Shown here: piece by piece, positions 8,102 through 16,679 of the stretch | How the letters are laid out: each line of letters opens with the position of its first letter | Numbering within the stretch: position 1 is the stretch's first letter | Assembly (NCBI GenBank): GCA_052326605.1 | Contig: JBKQMB010000054.1 | Span: 43,957 to 107,956 of the forward strand | DNA length: 64,000 nt | Direction of reading: 5' to 3' | Source: Bog-756 sp052326605 | GTDB taxonomy: Bacteria > Actinomycetota > Acidimicrobiia > Acidimicrobiales > RAAP-2 | Notes under the pieces: model-generated | Told to the model about the DNA's origin: nothing | The model's input: only the letters and a program-made list of their open reading frames with translations | The model's database searches: none | Position numbers and translations under genes: made by a program

Positions 8102-8877
8102 ACGTGTTCGCGATGCCCGACTACCACGGGGCGGACGAAGTATTCGTGAAGATCTGCGGGATCACCTCCGAGGCGGATGCACTGTTGGCAGTGGGGATGG
8201 GGGCCGCTGCGGTGGGCTTCATCTTCGCTCCGTCCCCCCGTCAGATGGCGCCGGCGGCAGTGGCCGACATCGTGAAGCGGTTGCCCCACGAAACGGTCAC
8301 GGTGGGAGTGTTCCGGGACGAGTCGCCGCGGCGGGTCATCGAAATCGCCAATCAGATCGGTCTGCGAGCTGTGCAGCTCCACGGTGTCGAGTCCATCGAG
8401 GACACCCGGTGGATCGCCAGCCGGGCGAACTGGACGATCAAGGCGTTTCCAGCCGGCCACCGCAACATCCAACGCTTCGAGGAGTACGGGGCCCAGTCGC
8501 TGCTCATCGACGGGGCCAGTCCGGGGTCGGGTGAGCTGTTCGATTGGCGGCTGGCGGAAGGCGTCGTCGACCCGAGTCGGCTCATCGTCTCGGGTGGCCT
8601 TCGGCCGGACAACGTTGGCGGGGCCATCGCCCACCTGCATCCCTGGGGGGTGGACGTGGCCAGCGGCGTCGAGTCGGCGCCCGGCGTGAAGGACCCCACC
8701 AAGTTGCGCGAGTTCATGGCTGCCGTGCGGACGGCGGAACGGGCGGCGAACCGGGCCGGCCGCCGGGAGGCGGCCCCGTCGATCGACCCCGACGGCGGCC
8801 GCCACCCCACCAACGACGGAGACCGTCGGTCACCGACCTCCGGCCCCGACCTCTTCGATTGGGAGGACGAACCATGA
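8098..8877 (+). CDS. trpF: Phosphoribosylanthranilate isomerase
   Basis: Isomerises phosphoribosylanthranilate, the step before TrpC. The barrel (about residues 14-210) shows VKICGIT with the catalytic Cys, GFIFAPSPRQM, VGVFRDE, VQLHG, IDGASPGSGELFDW with the catalytic Asp, and SGGLRPDNV...GVDVASGVE. At 259 residues it is longer than the usual 200-220: a 45-residue Arg/Asp/Pro-rich C-terminal tail ends in LFDWEDEP, and its last codons contain the trpB ribosome binding site. A separate trpF is itself of note, because many actinobacteria use the dual enzyme PriA instead. Start GTG 8098 overlaps trpC; ATG 8113 is an alternative. Confidence 0.95.
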   Translation: MNVFAMPDYHGADEVFVKICGITSEADALLAVGMGAAAVGFIFAPSPRQMAPAAVADIVKRLPHETVTVGVFRDESPRRVIEIANQIGLRAVQLHGVESIEDTRWIASRANWTIKAFPAGHRNIQRFEEYGAQSLLIDGASPGSGELFDWRLAEGVVDPSRLIVSGGLRPDNVGGAIAHLHPWGVDVASGVESAPGVKDPTKLREFMAAVRTAERAANRAGRREAAPSIDPDGGRHPTNDGDRRSPTSGPDLFDWEDEP

Positions 8878-10124
8878 CCACTGAGCCGGGCGTGACCAAG
8901 GGCGCGACCACATCGCCGACTCCGGAAGGCAGGTCGCCCTCGGTGGCGCCGATCATGGGCGACCCGGGCCCGTCGGGCCGGTTCGGCGGGTTCGGCGGCC
9001 GGTTCGTCCCCGAGTCGCTGGTGCCAGCGTGCGCGGAGGTCGAGGCGGCCTTCCGGTCCGCCTGGGTGGACCCCGCGTTCCACGATGAGTTCCGCAACAT
9101 CCTCCACCACTACGGCGGCAGGCCCACGCCGGTCACCGAGAGCGCCAGGCTGTCGCAGGAGCTCGGAGTCCGGGTGCTTTTGAAGCGGGAGGACCTGGCC
9201 CACACCGGGTCACACAAGATCAACAACGTGATCGGCCAGGCGCTGCTGGCAATCCGCATGGGCAAGAAGCGGCTGATCGCCGAGACCGGAGCCGGGCAGC
9301 ACGGCGTGGCCACGGCCACCGCGGCAGCACTGTTCGGCATGGAGTGCGTGGTCTACATGGGCGAAGTGGACACCGAGCGCCAGGAGCTCAACGTGTTCCG
9401 CATGGAACTGCTCGGCGCGGAGGTCCGACCGGTGTCCAGCGGCAGCCGCACGCTCAAGGACGCGGTCAACGAGGCACTGCGCGAGTGGGTGGCGTCGGTG
9501 GGGGAGACCCACTACTGCCTGGGTTCGGTGATGGGGCCCCATCCGTTCCCTTGGATGGTCCGGGAGTTCCAACGGATCATCGGGGACGAGGCCCGGAGCC
9601 AGTGCCGCGAGCTCCTCGACGGCGCCGATCCCGACGTGGTGGTCGCCTGCGCCGGCGGAGGTTCCAACGCCGCCGGCATCTTCGCCGGATTCGCCGATGC
9701 CACACGGTCCGAACTGGTTGCCGTCGAGGCTGCCGGGGGAGCCGCTCTGTCCACGGGGATTCCCGGGGTGCTCCATGGCATGCACAGCGCCCTCCTCCAG
9801 GACGAGGCCGGGCAGATCCTCGAGGCGAGCTCGATCTCGGCAGGCCTGGACTATCCGGGCATCGGGCCGGAACACGCCCACCTGGCCGAGCTCGGCCGGG
9901 CGCGGTACGTGTCAGCCGGCGACGCAGAGGTGCTCGACGCCTTCCAGCTCCTGGCCCGGACCGAAGGGATCATCCCGGCGCTCGAGTCCGCTCACGCCAT
10001 CGCCTGGGTGGCGGCGGCCGCAGGCGCGGAGATCCCGAGCGGGTCCACGGTACTCATCAATCTGTCCGGACGAGGCGACAAGGACGTGGCTCAGGTGCGG
10101 GACATCCTGCGGGGACGGGCGTGA
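8874..10124 (+). CDS. trpB: Tryptophan synthase beta chain
   Basis: Joins indole and serine to give tryptophan, using pyridoxal phosphate. The 416-residue protein has the PLP lysine K115 in HTGSHKINN, plus LKREDLAH, ETGAGQHGVATA, VVACAGGGSNAAG and HGMHSALLQDEAGQ. It is the TrpB1 type that partners TrpA. The first 35 residues are a variable Thr/Pro/Gly-rich extension before GRFGGFGGRFVPESL. Start ATG 8874 is set by GGGAGG seven bases upstream and by the ATGA overlap with trpF. Confidence 0.97.
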   Translation: MTTEPGVTKGATTSPTPEGRSPSVAPIMGDPGPSGRFGGFGGRFVPESLVPACAEVEAAFRSAWVDPAFHDEFRNILHHYGGRPTPVTESARLSQELGVRVLLKREDLAHTGSHKINNVIGQALLAIRMGKKRLIAETGAGQHGVATATAAALFGMECVVYMGEVDTERQELNVFRMELLGAEVRPVSSGSRTLKDAVNEALREWVASVGETHYCLGSVMGPHPFPWMVREFQRIIGDEARSQCRELLDGADPDVVVACAGGGSNAAGIFAGFADATRSELVAVEAAGGAALSTGIPGVLHGMHSALLQDEAGQILEASSISAGLDYPGIGPEHAHLAELGRARYVSAGDAEVLDAFQLLARTEGIIPALESAHAIAWVAAAAGAEIPSGSTVLINLSGRGDKDVAQVRDILRGRA

Positions 10125-10933
10125 GCAGCGATCGGCCGCCCACCACGGGGTACCAGCCGGGACTGCTCGAGTCGACGCTGCGGGCCCGACGCGACGCGGG
10201 GCACAAGCTTCTGGTGCCCTATCTGACCGGGGGATTGGACGACCAGTGGCTGGTCACCCTCGAAGCGCTGGCCGGATCCGGAGCCGACGCGATCGAGGTG
10301 GGCATCCCCTTCTCGGACCCGATGATCGACGGCATCACCGTCCAGGATGCGTCCCGGCGGGCACTGGAGCGCGGGACCACGCCCGACGGCATCCTGGCCG
10401 ATCTCAGCCGTGTCGATGTTGGGGTCCCCCTCGTCGTGATGACGTACTACAACCTCATCTTCCGGGCCGGCCACGCACGGATCGCCGGGCTGATGAGCCA
10501 ATCAGGAGTGTCCGGCGCGATCATCCCCGACCTCCCCCTGGAGGAGGTCGGACCATGGGCCGATGCGGCGGACCGGGCCGGCGTGGCCACCGTGCTACTG
10601 GTGGCACCGTCGACCCCCTTGGACCGGATCGGTCGCATCTGTGAGCGCTCACGGGGATTCGTGTATGCCGTCGGCCGGATGGGAGTGACCGGGGAGCAGA
10701 AGATCCTGGCCGAGTCGGCCCGCCTGGTGGCGGAGAGGGTCACCGGTGCGACCGACCTGCCGGTGTGCGTGGGGATCGGGGTGTCCACCCCCGAGCAGGC
10801 TGCCGCGGTGTGCGAAGTCGCCGACGGAGTGGTGGTGGGCTCCGCCCTGGTGCGCCGCCTGCTGGAGGGCGGGGGGCCGGAGGGTGCGGCCGCCTTCGTC
10901 TCCTCCCTGCGTAGGGCACTCGACGCCGGTTGA
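10121..10933 (+). CDS. trpA: Tryptophan synthase alpha chain
   Basis: Cleaves indole-3-glycerol phosphate to indole and glyceraldehyde phosphate. The 270-residue barrel keeps catalytic E59 (IEVGIPFSDP) and D70 (MIDG), the YNLIFRAG loop, IIPDLPLEE and GVTG. The loop after the catalytic Asp reads MIDGITVQ, with Ile where most TrpA proteins have Pro (DGPxxQ). Start GTG 10121 overlaps the trpB stop (GTGA). This is the last gene of the trp operon; a nested hairpin follows and the next gene is convergent. Confidence 0.96.
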   Translation: MSSDRPPTTGYQPGLLESTLRARRDAGHKLLVPYLTGGLDDQWLVTLEALAGSGADAIEVGIPFSDPMIDGITVQDASRRALERGTTPDGILADLSRVDVGVPLVVMTYYNLIFRAGHARIAGLMSQSGVSGAIIPDLPLEEVGPWADAADRAGVATVLLVAPSTPLDRIGRICERSRGFVYAVGRMGVTGEQKILAESARLVAERVTGATDLPVCVGIGVSTPEQAAAVCEVADGVVVGSALVRRLLEGGGPEGAAAFVSSLRRALDAG

Positions 10934-10940
10934 CGGTTTC

Positions 10941-10986
10941 GTCGGGACCCGAGGAAGGCCGGCCTCGGCGCTGACCCGGCCCCGAC
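10941..10986. terminator. Nested hairpin after trpA
   Basis: GTCGGG (10941-10946) pairs with CCCGAC (10981-10986) around an inner CCGAGG (10949-10954) / CCTCGG (10963-10968) stem. It fills the spacer between convergent trpA and the ABC1 kinase gene. No T-run. Confidence 0.45.
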
Positions 10987-10997
10987 CCCTCGGAGGA

Positions 10998-12728
10998 TCA
11001 GCCCCGGTCGGGCCGCACCAGCCGGTAGACCGCCCGGAGGAACGACCGGCGACTCTGGCCCTCTCTCCGGTGCTGCAGCCGCCGCCGAATCAGCTCCCTT
11101 CGCTCCTGCAGGTCGCGGAAGGTGATGGCGTCGGTCCGGTCGGGGAACCCCAATGCCGCCCGATAGCCGTCGAGGTCGATGGGTGCCGAGAGCACGTCGA
11201 AGCCGACGTCGCGGGCGATGCGCTCGCCGTGCCGTTCGCTGAAGTAGGTGGCGACGGCGACGACCTCCCCCAGGATGTCGACGTCAGGGGCCATTGACGC
11301 CATGGCCCCGTTGAGAAAGAGCATGTCCTTTACGAACAGCATCAGCTCCTTCGGCAGCCGGGCACCGTAGCCGAGGAGTGCCTTGGTCACCTCGCGGAGC
11401 TCGGCCATCATCTCCTCGGCGGTCAAGGTGGTGGGATCCACCGCGGGCCGATCGAGCCCGAGATCGCGGATGACCGCATGCACGTCGGAGTCGGCCGGAA
11501 GGGCACCCAGGTCCCGCAGTGCCTCGACCTGAAGGGTCAGATTGTTGGTCGTGGCACCCATCTCCAGGCGGAGGAATGCCTGGCGCCTGAACTCGTCGAG
11601 CCGGCCGGTGATGCCGAAGTCGAGTAGGGCCACGGTGCCGTCCGGCTGTACCAGCAGGTTTCCGCCGTGGAGGTCGCCATGGAAGACCCCGTAGAGCAGC
11701 GCACCCTCGAGGAAGGCGATCAGGCTCGAGCGGAGGACGGCTGCTGTGTCGATGCCCGCTTCCCGCATCCCTGCGGCATTCGCCCAGGCGAAACCGTGCA
11801 GATGCTCCATCACCAGTACCCGCCGTGTCACCAGCTCGGGGTGCGGCCTCGGCACCACGACCGAACGCTGGCCGGTGCCGGCGAAGACGGCGGCGATATC
11901 CAGCATGTTCTGGGCCTCGAGGCGGAAGTCGAGCTCCTCGACGATGGTCTCGGCGAACAGCTCGACCAGGGCCGGCGGGTTGGTAAGTGCGGTGACCGGG
12001 ATGCGGCCGACCAGTAGCGGGGCTATCCACGACATGGAGGCGATGTCCAGGCGGACCATCGAGGCCACCGTGCGCCGCTGGACCTTGACCACGACCCGTT
12101 CCCCGGTGCGCAGCGTGGCCGCGTGCACCTGGGCAATCGAGGCCGAGGCGATCGGGGTGCGGTCGAACGACACGAAGACCTCCGCGAGGGGCCGACCCAG
12201 CTCTTCTTCGATCGTCCGCCGGACGGTGGCGAAGGGCTCGGGTGGAACGCGGTCGCGCAAGAGTTGGAACTCCTCGACCAGCTCCTCGGGGAAGATCCCC
12301 TCTCCCGAGGAGATGATCTGTCCGAGCTTGATGTAGGTGGGGCCGAGTCGCTCGAAGGCCGGCCGGAGCCTCCGGGACAGCCCGGCCCGCGAGCAGGGAG
12401 TGCCACGTTCGTGGATCCCCCAACCCACCAGGGCGGAGCCCAGTCGCAGCCCGACGGTCAACACTCGACCGACCGAAGGAATGTGCTGCGGCTTGACCAG
12501 TCGGCGGGCCAGCGTGGCTGCCTCGGTCCGAAGGACGTCGATGTCACCCTCCGTGTCGGTTGCGAAACGCCACGGCATGGCATCAGGGTCGACCGTCCAC
12601 GGACCGTGCGGGGTGAAGGCGCCGATGGCCAGGTCCGGATTGTGAGGGGCAGGGGTTGCGGGGGCCGGGGTTGCGTGGGCCGGGCCGGTGGTGCCGGGCG
12701 TTTGGGCGGAGGTCAATCGGTCAACCAT
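10998..12728 (-). CDS. ABC1/UbiB-family atypical kinase
   Basis: A 576-residue protein of the ABC1 (UbiB/COQ8) family, atypical kinases linked to quinone and other isoprenoid lipid metabolism. The family KxGQ motif reads YIKLGQIISSGEG near residue 140; SIASIAQVHAATL is the Ala-rich loop, VVVKVQRR carries the ATP lysine, and VFHGDLHGGNLLV with LLDFGITGRL are the catalytic and metal-binding loops. The first 70 residues are low-complexity. It follows the fab genes on the same strand after 75 bases. A TACGGT box (12738-12743) nine bases before the ATG suggests a separate, possibly leaderless, promoter. The menC gene nearby is consistent with quinone metabolism, but no functional link is shown. 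Confidence 0.85.
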   Translation of the reverse strand: MVDRLTSAQTPGTTGPAHATPAPATPAPHNPDLAIGAFTPHGPWTVDPDAMPWRFATDTEGDIDVLRTEAATLARRLVKPQHIPSVGRVLTVGLRLGSALVGWGIHERGTPCSRAGLSRRLRPAFERLGPTYIKLGQIISSGEGIFPEELVEEFQLLRDRVPPEPFATVRRTIEEELGRPLAEVFVSFDRTPIASASIAQVHAATLRTGERVVVKVQRRTVASMVRLDIASMSWIAPLLVGRIPVTALTNPPALVELFAETIVEELDFRLEAQNMLDIAAVFAGTGQRSVVVPRPHPELVTRRVLVMEHLHGFAWANAAGMREAGIDTAAVLRSSLIAFLEGALLYGVFHGDLHGGNLLVQPDGTVALLDFGITGRLDEFRRQAFLRLEMGATTNNLTLQVEALRDLGALPADSDVHAVIRDLGLDRPAVDPTTLTAEEMMAELREVTKALLGYGARLPKELMLFVKDMLFLNGAMASMAPDVDILGEVVAVATYFSERHGERIARDVGFDVLSAPIDLDGYRAALGFPDRTDAITFRDLQERRELIRRRLQHRREGQSRRSFLRAVYRLVRPDRG

Positions 12729-12803
12729 GGGATCCCAACCGTAGGGGGATCGCGGGCGGCATCGACCGCACCCGTCGAGCGGGACTGCAGCTTGTGGCCT
12801 GGT

Positions 12804-14000
12804 TCAGGCCGGTGTGATCACCAGGCAGCCGTTGTGGCCGCCGAAACCGAACGAGTTGGAGAGCACCGGTGCGGGCACCCAGGGGCGGGCTTGGCCGGCC
12901 ACCACATCGAGGTGGATGCTCGGGTCCGGTTGCTCATAGCCGGAGGTCGGCGGGATCAGGTGGTGCTGGATGCTGAGCGCCACGGCCACCGCTTCGATGG
13001 CCCCACTGGCTCCGAGCCCATGGCCGGTGATCCCCTTGGTGGAGGTGACCGGAGGAGGCGCACCCCCGAACACCTTGGTGATGGCATCCGCTTCGGCCCG
13101 GTCGTTGAGGGGTGTCGATGTCCCGTGGGCGTTGATGTGGCCCACCTGGTCGGGTGTGATCCCGGCATCTTCCATGGCCAGTGTCATGCACTCGGCCGCG
13201 CCGGAGCCGCCGGGGATAGGAGCGGTGATGTGGTGGGCGTCGGCGGTGCTGGCGGCACCGGCCAACTCGCCGTAGATGTGGGCACCACGGGCCACGGCGT
13301 GATCCCACGCCTCCAGGACGAAGGCGCCGGCGCCCTCGGTGATGACGAAACCGTCGCGACGGAGGTCGAACGGACGCGAGTTCCCCGAGGTGGAGAGCGC
13401 GGTCATGTTGGCGAACGCAGCCATGCCGACACCGGTCATCCCCGCTTCGGCCGCACCGCCAATGGCCACGTCACATCGGCCGGAGGCCACCAGGTGCGCG
13501 GCGTAGGCGATGCTGTGGGCACCGGCGGCACACGCCGTGGTGATGGTCTCGGATGGCCCGTGCCAGCCCATGCGGATGGAGACGGCGGCTGCTCCGGCGT
13601 TGGTCATCATCATCGGTACCAACCGGGGGGAGACCCTGCGGGCCCCCTTCTCGCCGAAGACGAGGATCTGGGTCTCCAGGGTTTCCAAGCCCCCGACCCC
13701 GGTGCCCATGATGACTGCGCAGCGTCCCGGATCGGCTGTGATCTCGCCGGCATCCTCGAAGGCCAGGGAGGCGACCGCCACACTGAACTGGGCGAACCGG
13801 TCGATCTGACGGGCCTCCTTGACGGTGAACCATCGCTCGGGGTCGAAGTCGGGCACGCGGCGCTCACCGATGGGCGGCGGTCCGTTGAGTCCGGACCACA
13901 GCGCCTCGGTACCGACCCCGCAGCACGAAACCACTCCCATTCCGGTGATGGCGACGCGCCGACCGGCGATCGGACCGTCAGGTCCGATGCCCAGTCGCAT
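12804..14000 (-). CDS. fabF: 3-oxoacyl-ACP synthase II
   Basis: Condensing enzyme that extends acyl-ACP with malonyl-ACP. The 398-residue thiolase-fold protein has the active-site cysteine C157 in TITTACAAGAHSI, the first histidine in NAHGTSTPLND, and the second in KGITGHGLGASGAIE (the usual KSMTGHLLGAAG is altered). It ends with SNSFGFGGHNGCLVI. ATG 14000 overlaps the acpP stop (ATGA), so acpP and fabF are coupled; a longer frame to 14204 is only the shadow of acpP. Last gene of the fabD-fabG-acpP-fabF cluster. Confidence 0.95.
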   Translation of the reverse strand: MRLGIGPDGPIAGRRVAITGMGVVSCCGVGTEALWSGLNGPPPIGERRVPDFDPERWFTVKEARQIDRFAQFSVAVASLAFEDAGEITADPGRCAVIMGTGVGGLETLETQILVFGEKGARRVSPRLVPMMMTNAGAAAVSIRMGWHGPSETITTACAAGAHSIAYAAHLVASGRCDVAIGGAAEAGMTGVGMAAFANMTALSTSGNSRPFDLRRDGFVITEGAGAFVLEAWDHAVARGAHIYGELAGAASTADAHHITAPIPGGSGAAECMTLAMEDAGITPDQVGHINAHGTSTPLNDRAEADAITKVFGGAPPPVTSTKGITGHGLGASGAIEAVAVALSIQHHLIPPTSGYEQPDPSIHLDVVAGQARPWVPAPVLSNSFGFGGHNGCLVITPA

Positions 14001-14239
14001 CAGATCTTGGCGGAGATGAGATCGAATGCCTGTCCGATTGTCTCGATGCCATCGAGTTCGGTCTCGTCCACGGAGACGTCGAAGGTCTCCTCGAGGGCCA
14101 TGACCAGTTCGACCAGATCGAGGCTGTCGGCATCCAGGTCCTCGGCGAACCGGGCCTCCCTGGTCACCTTGTCGGCAGGCACCTGAAGCACTTCCACCGC
14201 GCACTCCTGGAACTTCTCGAATGCCTCGTCGTTACTCAC
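14000..14239 (-). CDS. acpP: Acyl carrier protein
   Basis: A 79-residue acidic carrier protein that holds growing acyl chains. The phosphopantetheine serine is S39 in DLDADSLDLVEL, the canonical site. Length and charge match fatty-acid-synthesis ACPs. Start is GTG 14239 with GGAG eight bases upstream. It lies 88 bases after fabG and overlaps fabF. Confidence 0.96.
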   Translation of the reverse strand: MSNDEAFEKFQECAVEVLQVPADKVTREARFAEDLDADSLDLVELVMALEETFDVSVDETELDGIETIGQAFDLISAKI

Positions 14240-14327
14240 TGGATCGCTCCTTCTTCGGGCGTCGCCCGCTCTGGTGATGGTCCAACTGTCACGTGGCCAC
14301 GGGGCCCGACCCCGTCAAGACGGGGCA

Positions 14328-15134
14328 TCACAGGCCCATGGCCAATCCTCCGTCCACGGGCAGCACCACCCCGGTGACATAGCCGGCACCGGCCGAAGCC
14401 AGGAATCCTACGGCCTCGGCGACCTCCTCGGCCCGGGCCACCCGACCCAAGGGTACCTGGGCCCGGATTTCGCGCATTCGCTCTTCTCCGAGTGCTGCGA
14501 GCATATTCGTTTCGACCAGCCCGGGGGCAACCACGTTGACGGTGATCGAGCGGCTGGCTACTTCGCGCGCCATCGACCGGGCCATACCGACCAGCCCGGC
14601 CTTGGAGGCCGCATAGTTGGCCTGACCGGCCGAACCGATGAACGCGCCCACCGAGGAGATCATGATCACGCGCCCACGGTGGAGGCGGATCATTTTGGTG
14701 AGTGCCCGCTTGGCAACTCGGAAAACGGCGGTCAGGTTGGTGTCGATGACCTCGGACCAGGCCTCCTCGCTCATGCGGAGGACCAGCATGTCGCGCGTGA
14801 TGCCGGCATTGGCCACGAGCACCTCGACCGGTCCCCACGCCTCCTCGATGGCGGAGTACGCAGCAGTGACCTGCTCGGGATCGGTCACGTCGCAGGTCAG
14901 CGACATGAACCGATCCATGCCGGCGTCGAGGCCGTCCTCGACCGCGCCGGTCCTCGAGGTGATCGCCACCCGATCCCCGCGGGCCAGGAACCAGTTGGCG
15001 CAGGCCAGGCCGATGCCGCGTGAGCCCCCGGTGACCAGCACGACTCTGCCGCCTGGGGCGGGGTCCGCACCGGGCTCCTCGTCGCGTCCACGGTCGCCGT
15101 CGCGTCCCCGGATCCCATCCTCGGGCCCGGTCAT
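14328..15134 (-). CDS. fabG: 3-oxoacyl-ACP reductase
   Basis: NADPH-dependent SDR that reduces 3-oxoacyl-ACP. TGGSRGIG is at residues 35-42, NAGITRDMLVLRM is the substrate-side motif typical of FabG, and GQANYAASKAG carries the catalytic Tyr and Lys. GYVTGVVLPVDGGLAMGL is a standard FabG C-terminus. The first 30 residues are an Asp/Gly/Arg-rich tail not present in most homologues. Start ATG 15134 shares one base with the fabD stop (TGATG) and has GGGAGGAGG upstream. Confidence 0.95.
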   Translation of the reverse strand: MTGPEDGIRGRDGDRGRDEEPGADPAPGGRVVLVTGGSRGIGLACANWFLARGDRVAITSRTGAVEDGLDAGMDRFMSLTCDVTDPEQVTAAYSAIEEAWGPVEVLVANAGITRDMLVLRMSEEAWSEVIDTNLTAVFRVAKRALTKMIRLHRGRVIMISSVGAFIGSAGQANYAASKAGLVGMARSMAREVASRSITVNVVAPGLVETNMLAALGEERMREIRAQVPLGRVARAEEVAEAVGFLASAGAGYVTGVVLPVDGGLAMGL

Positions 15135-16387
15135 CACGAGCCTCCTCCCGTGCGGATCCATGCCACCGGTTGCCCTTCGACCACCCGCTCGCCCCGGACC
15201 GCCAGCCAGCGCACCAGGATGCCGGCGAAGGGGGTCCTGACCTCGGTCAGCCCCACCGTGCCGACCAGGTCGCCCACTGCCAGGAGGGAACCGGGCGCCG
15301 CCCCGTGGCCGCTGTCGGGGGCCGCGGTGGCCTCGGCCAACGCGGTGCTCTCGAGTGCGGCCAGTTGGACCTCGGGTTCGAACACCCCGGGGGCAGGGCT
15401 GACGATCACCCGTTCCGAAGTGTAGAGGTGCTCGCCCTGATGGGTCGGCCCCGAAGTGGTCCACTCGTCGATGCCGGCAACGGTGTCGATCAGCTTGTCC
15501 AGGTCTGCAGGGACGGCAACGGCGACTCCTCTCACGTCCGGAACAGTCTGGCGCACCATGCCGGTGAGCACGCCGCCCGGACCCAGCTCGACGATCGTGG
15601 TGGCACCCCTGCCGCTCAGGGTCTCCAGGGACTGGCGCCATCGGACCGGGCTGCACAACTGGGCGGAGAGCAGGCCCGGCCACTCACCAGGGTCGGTGTG
15701 GACCCGGGCGTCGACATTGGCCACCACGGGTGCCTCGGGGGAGTGGAATGCCACGGTGTCGAGCGTCTGGCGGAGGCGCGTCCGTGCCGAAAGCATCAAC
15801 TGGGTGTGGAACGCGCCCGATACCGGTAGGGGCAGAACCTTGCGGGCGCCGAGCTCCTTTGCCCTGTCGGTGGCGTTGGCCACCGCATCCACCGTGCCGG
15901 CGATGACCACCTGGCCCGGTGCGTTGTAGTTGGCCACCCACACATCGTCCTCGGCCCGCTGGCAAGCGGCCTCGGCGTCGTCATCGGCGATGCCGATGAG
16001 CGCGGCCATCGTTCCGGGACGCTCGTCGGCGGCGCCCTGCATGGCGTTCCCGCGTTCGATGACCAGGCGGGTCCCATCGGAGAGCGAGAGGGCCCCGGTC
16101 GCCACCAGGGCGGTGTACTCACCAAGGCTGTGGCCGGCACACGCCGCCGGAGCCAAGCCGAGTCGCTCGACTGCATCGAGCACCACCAGGCTCATCACGA
16201 AGGTGGCCAGTTGGGCGTTGGCGGTGCGGGTGAGGTCCTCCATGGGGGCGTCCAGGAGCAGGGTGGTCAGATCACGCCCGGCGATCTCCGACGCCTCGGC
16301 GGCCACCTCCCACGAAGGGTGCTCGACCCAGGCACGACCCATGCCGGATCGCTGCGACCCCTGTCCTGGGAAGGTAAAGGCCAGCAC
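15134..16387 (-). CDS. fabD: Malonyl-CoA:ACP transacylase fused to a biotinyl/lipoyl-like domain
   Basis: Residues 1-305 are a normal FabD, which loads malonate from CoA onto ACP: FTFPGQGSQ, nucleophile S87 in GHSLGEY, catalytic H194 in SGAFHTQ, and VELGPGGVLTGM. Residues about 322-412 are extra: ERVIVSPAPGVFEP, then GDLVGTVGLTEVRTPFAGIL and GERVVEGQPVAWI, the alternating beta-hairpin pattern of a barrel-sandwich (biotinyl/lipoyl) domain. The turn that would hold the modifiable lysine reads LTEVRT, so it cannot be biotinylated or lipoylated there. An Ala-rich loop splits the domain. Start is GTG 16387 with GAGGAG upstream. It is the first fab gene of the cluster. Confidence 0.93.
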   Translation of the reverse strand: MLAFTFPGQGSQRSGMGRAWVEHPSWEVAAEASEIAGRDLTTLLLDAPMEDLTRTANAQLATFVMSLVVLDAVERLGLAPAACAGHSLGEYTALVATGALSLSDGTRLVIERGNAMQGAADERPGTMAALIGIADDDAEAACQRAEDDVWVANYNAPGQVVIAGTVDAVANATDRAKELGARKVLPLPVSGAFHTQLMLSARTRLRQTLDTVAFHSPEAPVVANVDARVHTDPGEWPGLLSAQLCSPVRWRQSLETLSGRGATTIVELGPGGVLTGMVRQTVPDVRGVAVAVPADLDKLIDTVAGIDEWTTSGPTHQGEHLYTSERVIVSPAPGVFEPEVQLAALESTALAEATAAPDSGHGAAPGSLLAVGDLVGTVGLTEVRTPFAGILVRWLAVRGERVVEGQPVAWIRTGGGS

Positions 16388-16516
16388 CTACCGGCTCCTC
16401 TCGAATGATCCCGGCCGACCTCGACCGTGGTGGACGGACAAGTGTGGCACGGCCGGGAACAGGCGAGGTGATTACTCGCTGGTCACTTCGGCGGCGGTGG
16501 CCGACGACCGCCGCAC

Positions 16517-16602
16517 TGGTGCCCGGGGCGGGATTCGAACCCGCACGCCCTTTCGGACAATGGATTTTGAGTCCACCGCGTCTGCCATTCCGCCACCCGG
16601 GC
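16517..16602 (-). tRNA. tRNA-Leu (CAA)
   Basis: Class II tRNA of 86 bases with encoded CCA. Acceptor GCCCGGG pairs with CCCGGGC; the anticodon loop CTCAAAA gives anticodon CAA, reading UUG; a variable arm TGTCCGAAAGGGCGT and a TTCGAAT T-loop are present. It lies upstream of fabD on the same strand and divergent from menC. Confidence 0.96.
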
Positions 16603-16665
16603 CGGTGAGGGCGCAGCCTATCGCCACCACTGCGTGGAACAGCGATGTCGGGAGGGCCCGAAACG

Positions 16666-16671
16666 TAGGAT
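16666..16671 (+). promoter_or_regulatory. -10 box TAGGAT, leaderless menC
   Basis: TAGGAT lies eight bases before the menC ATG. With the usual 6-8 bases from -10 to transcription start, the transcript would begin at or next to the ATG. No ribosome binding site lies between. Confidence 0.5.
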
Positions 16672-16679
16672 CCGTTCCC

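Noticed and set aside
12123..14186. 687-residue plus-strand frame under fabF and the ABC1 kinase gene
   Set aside because: Antisense shadow; fabF and acpP on the other strand carry all catalytic motifs.
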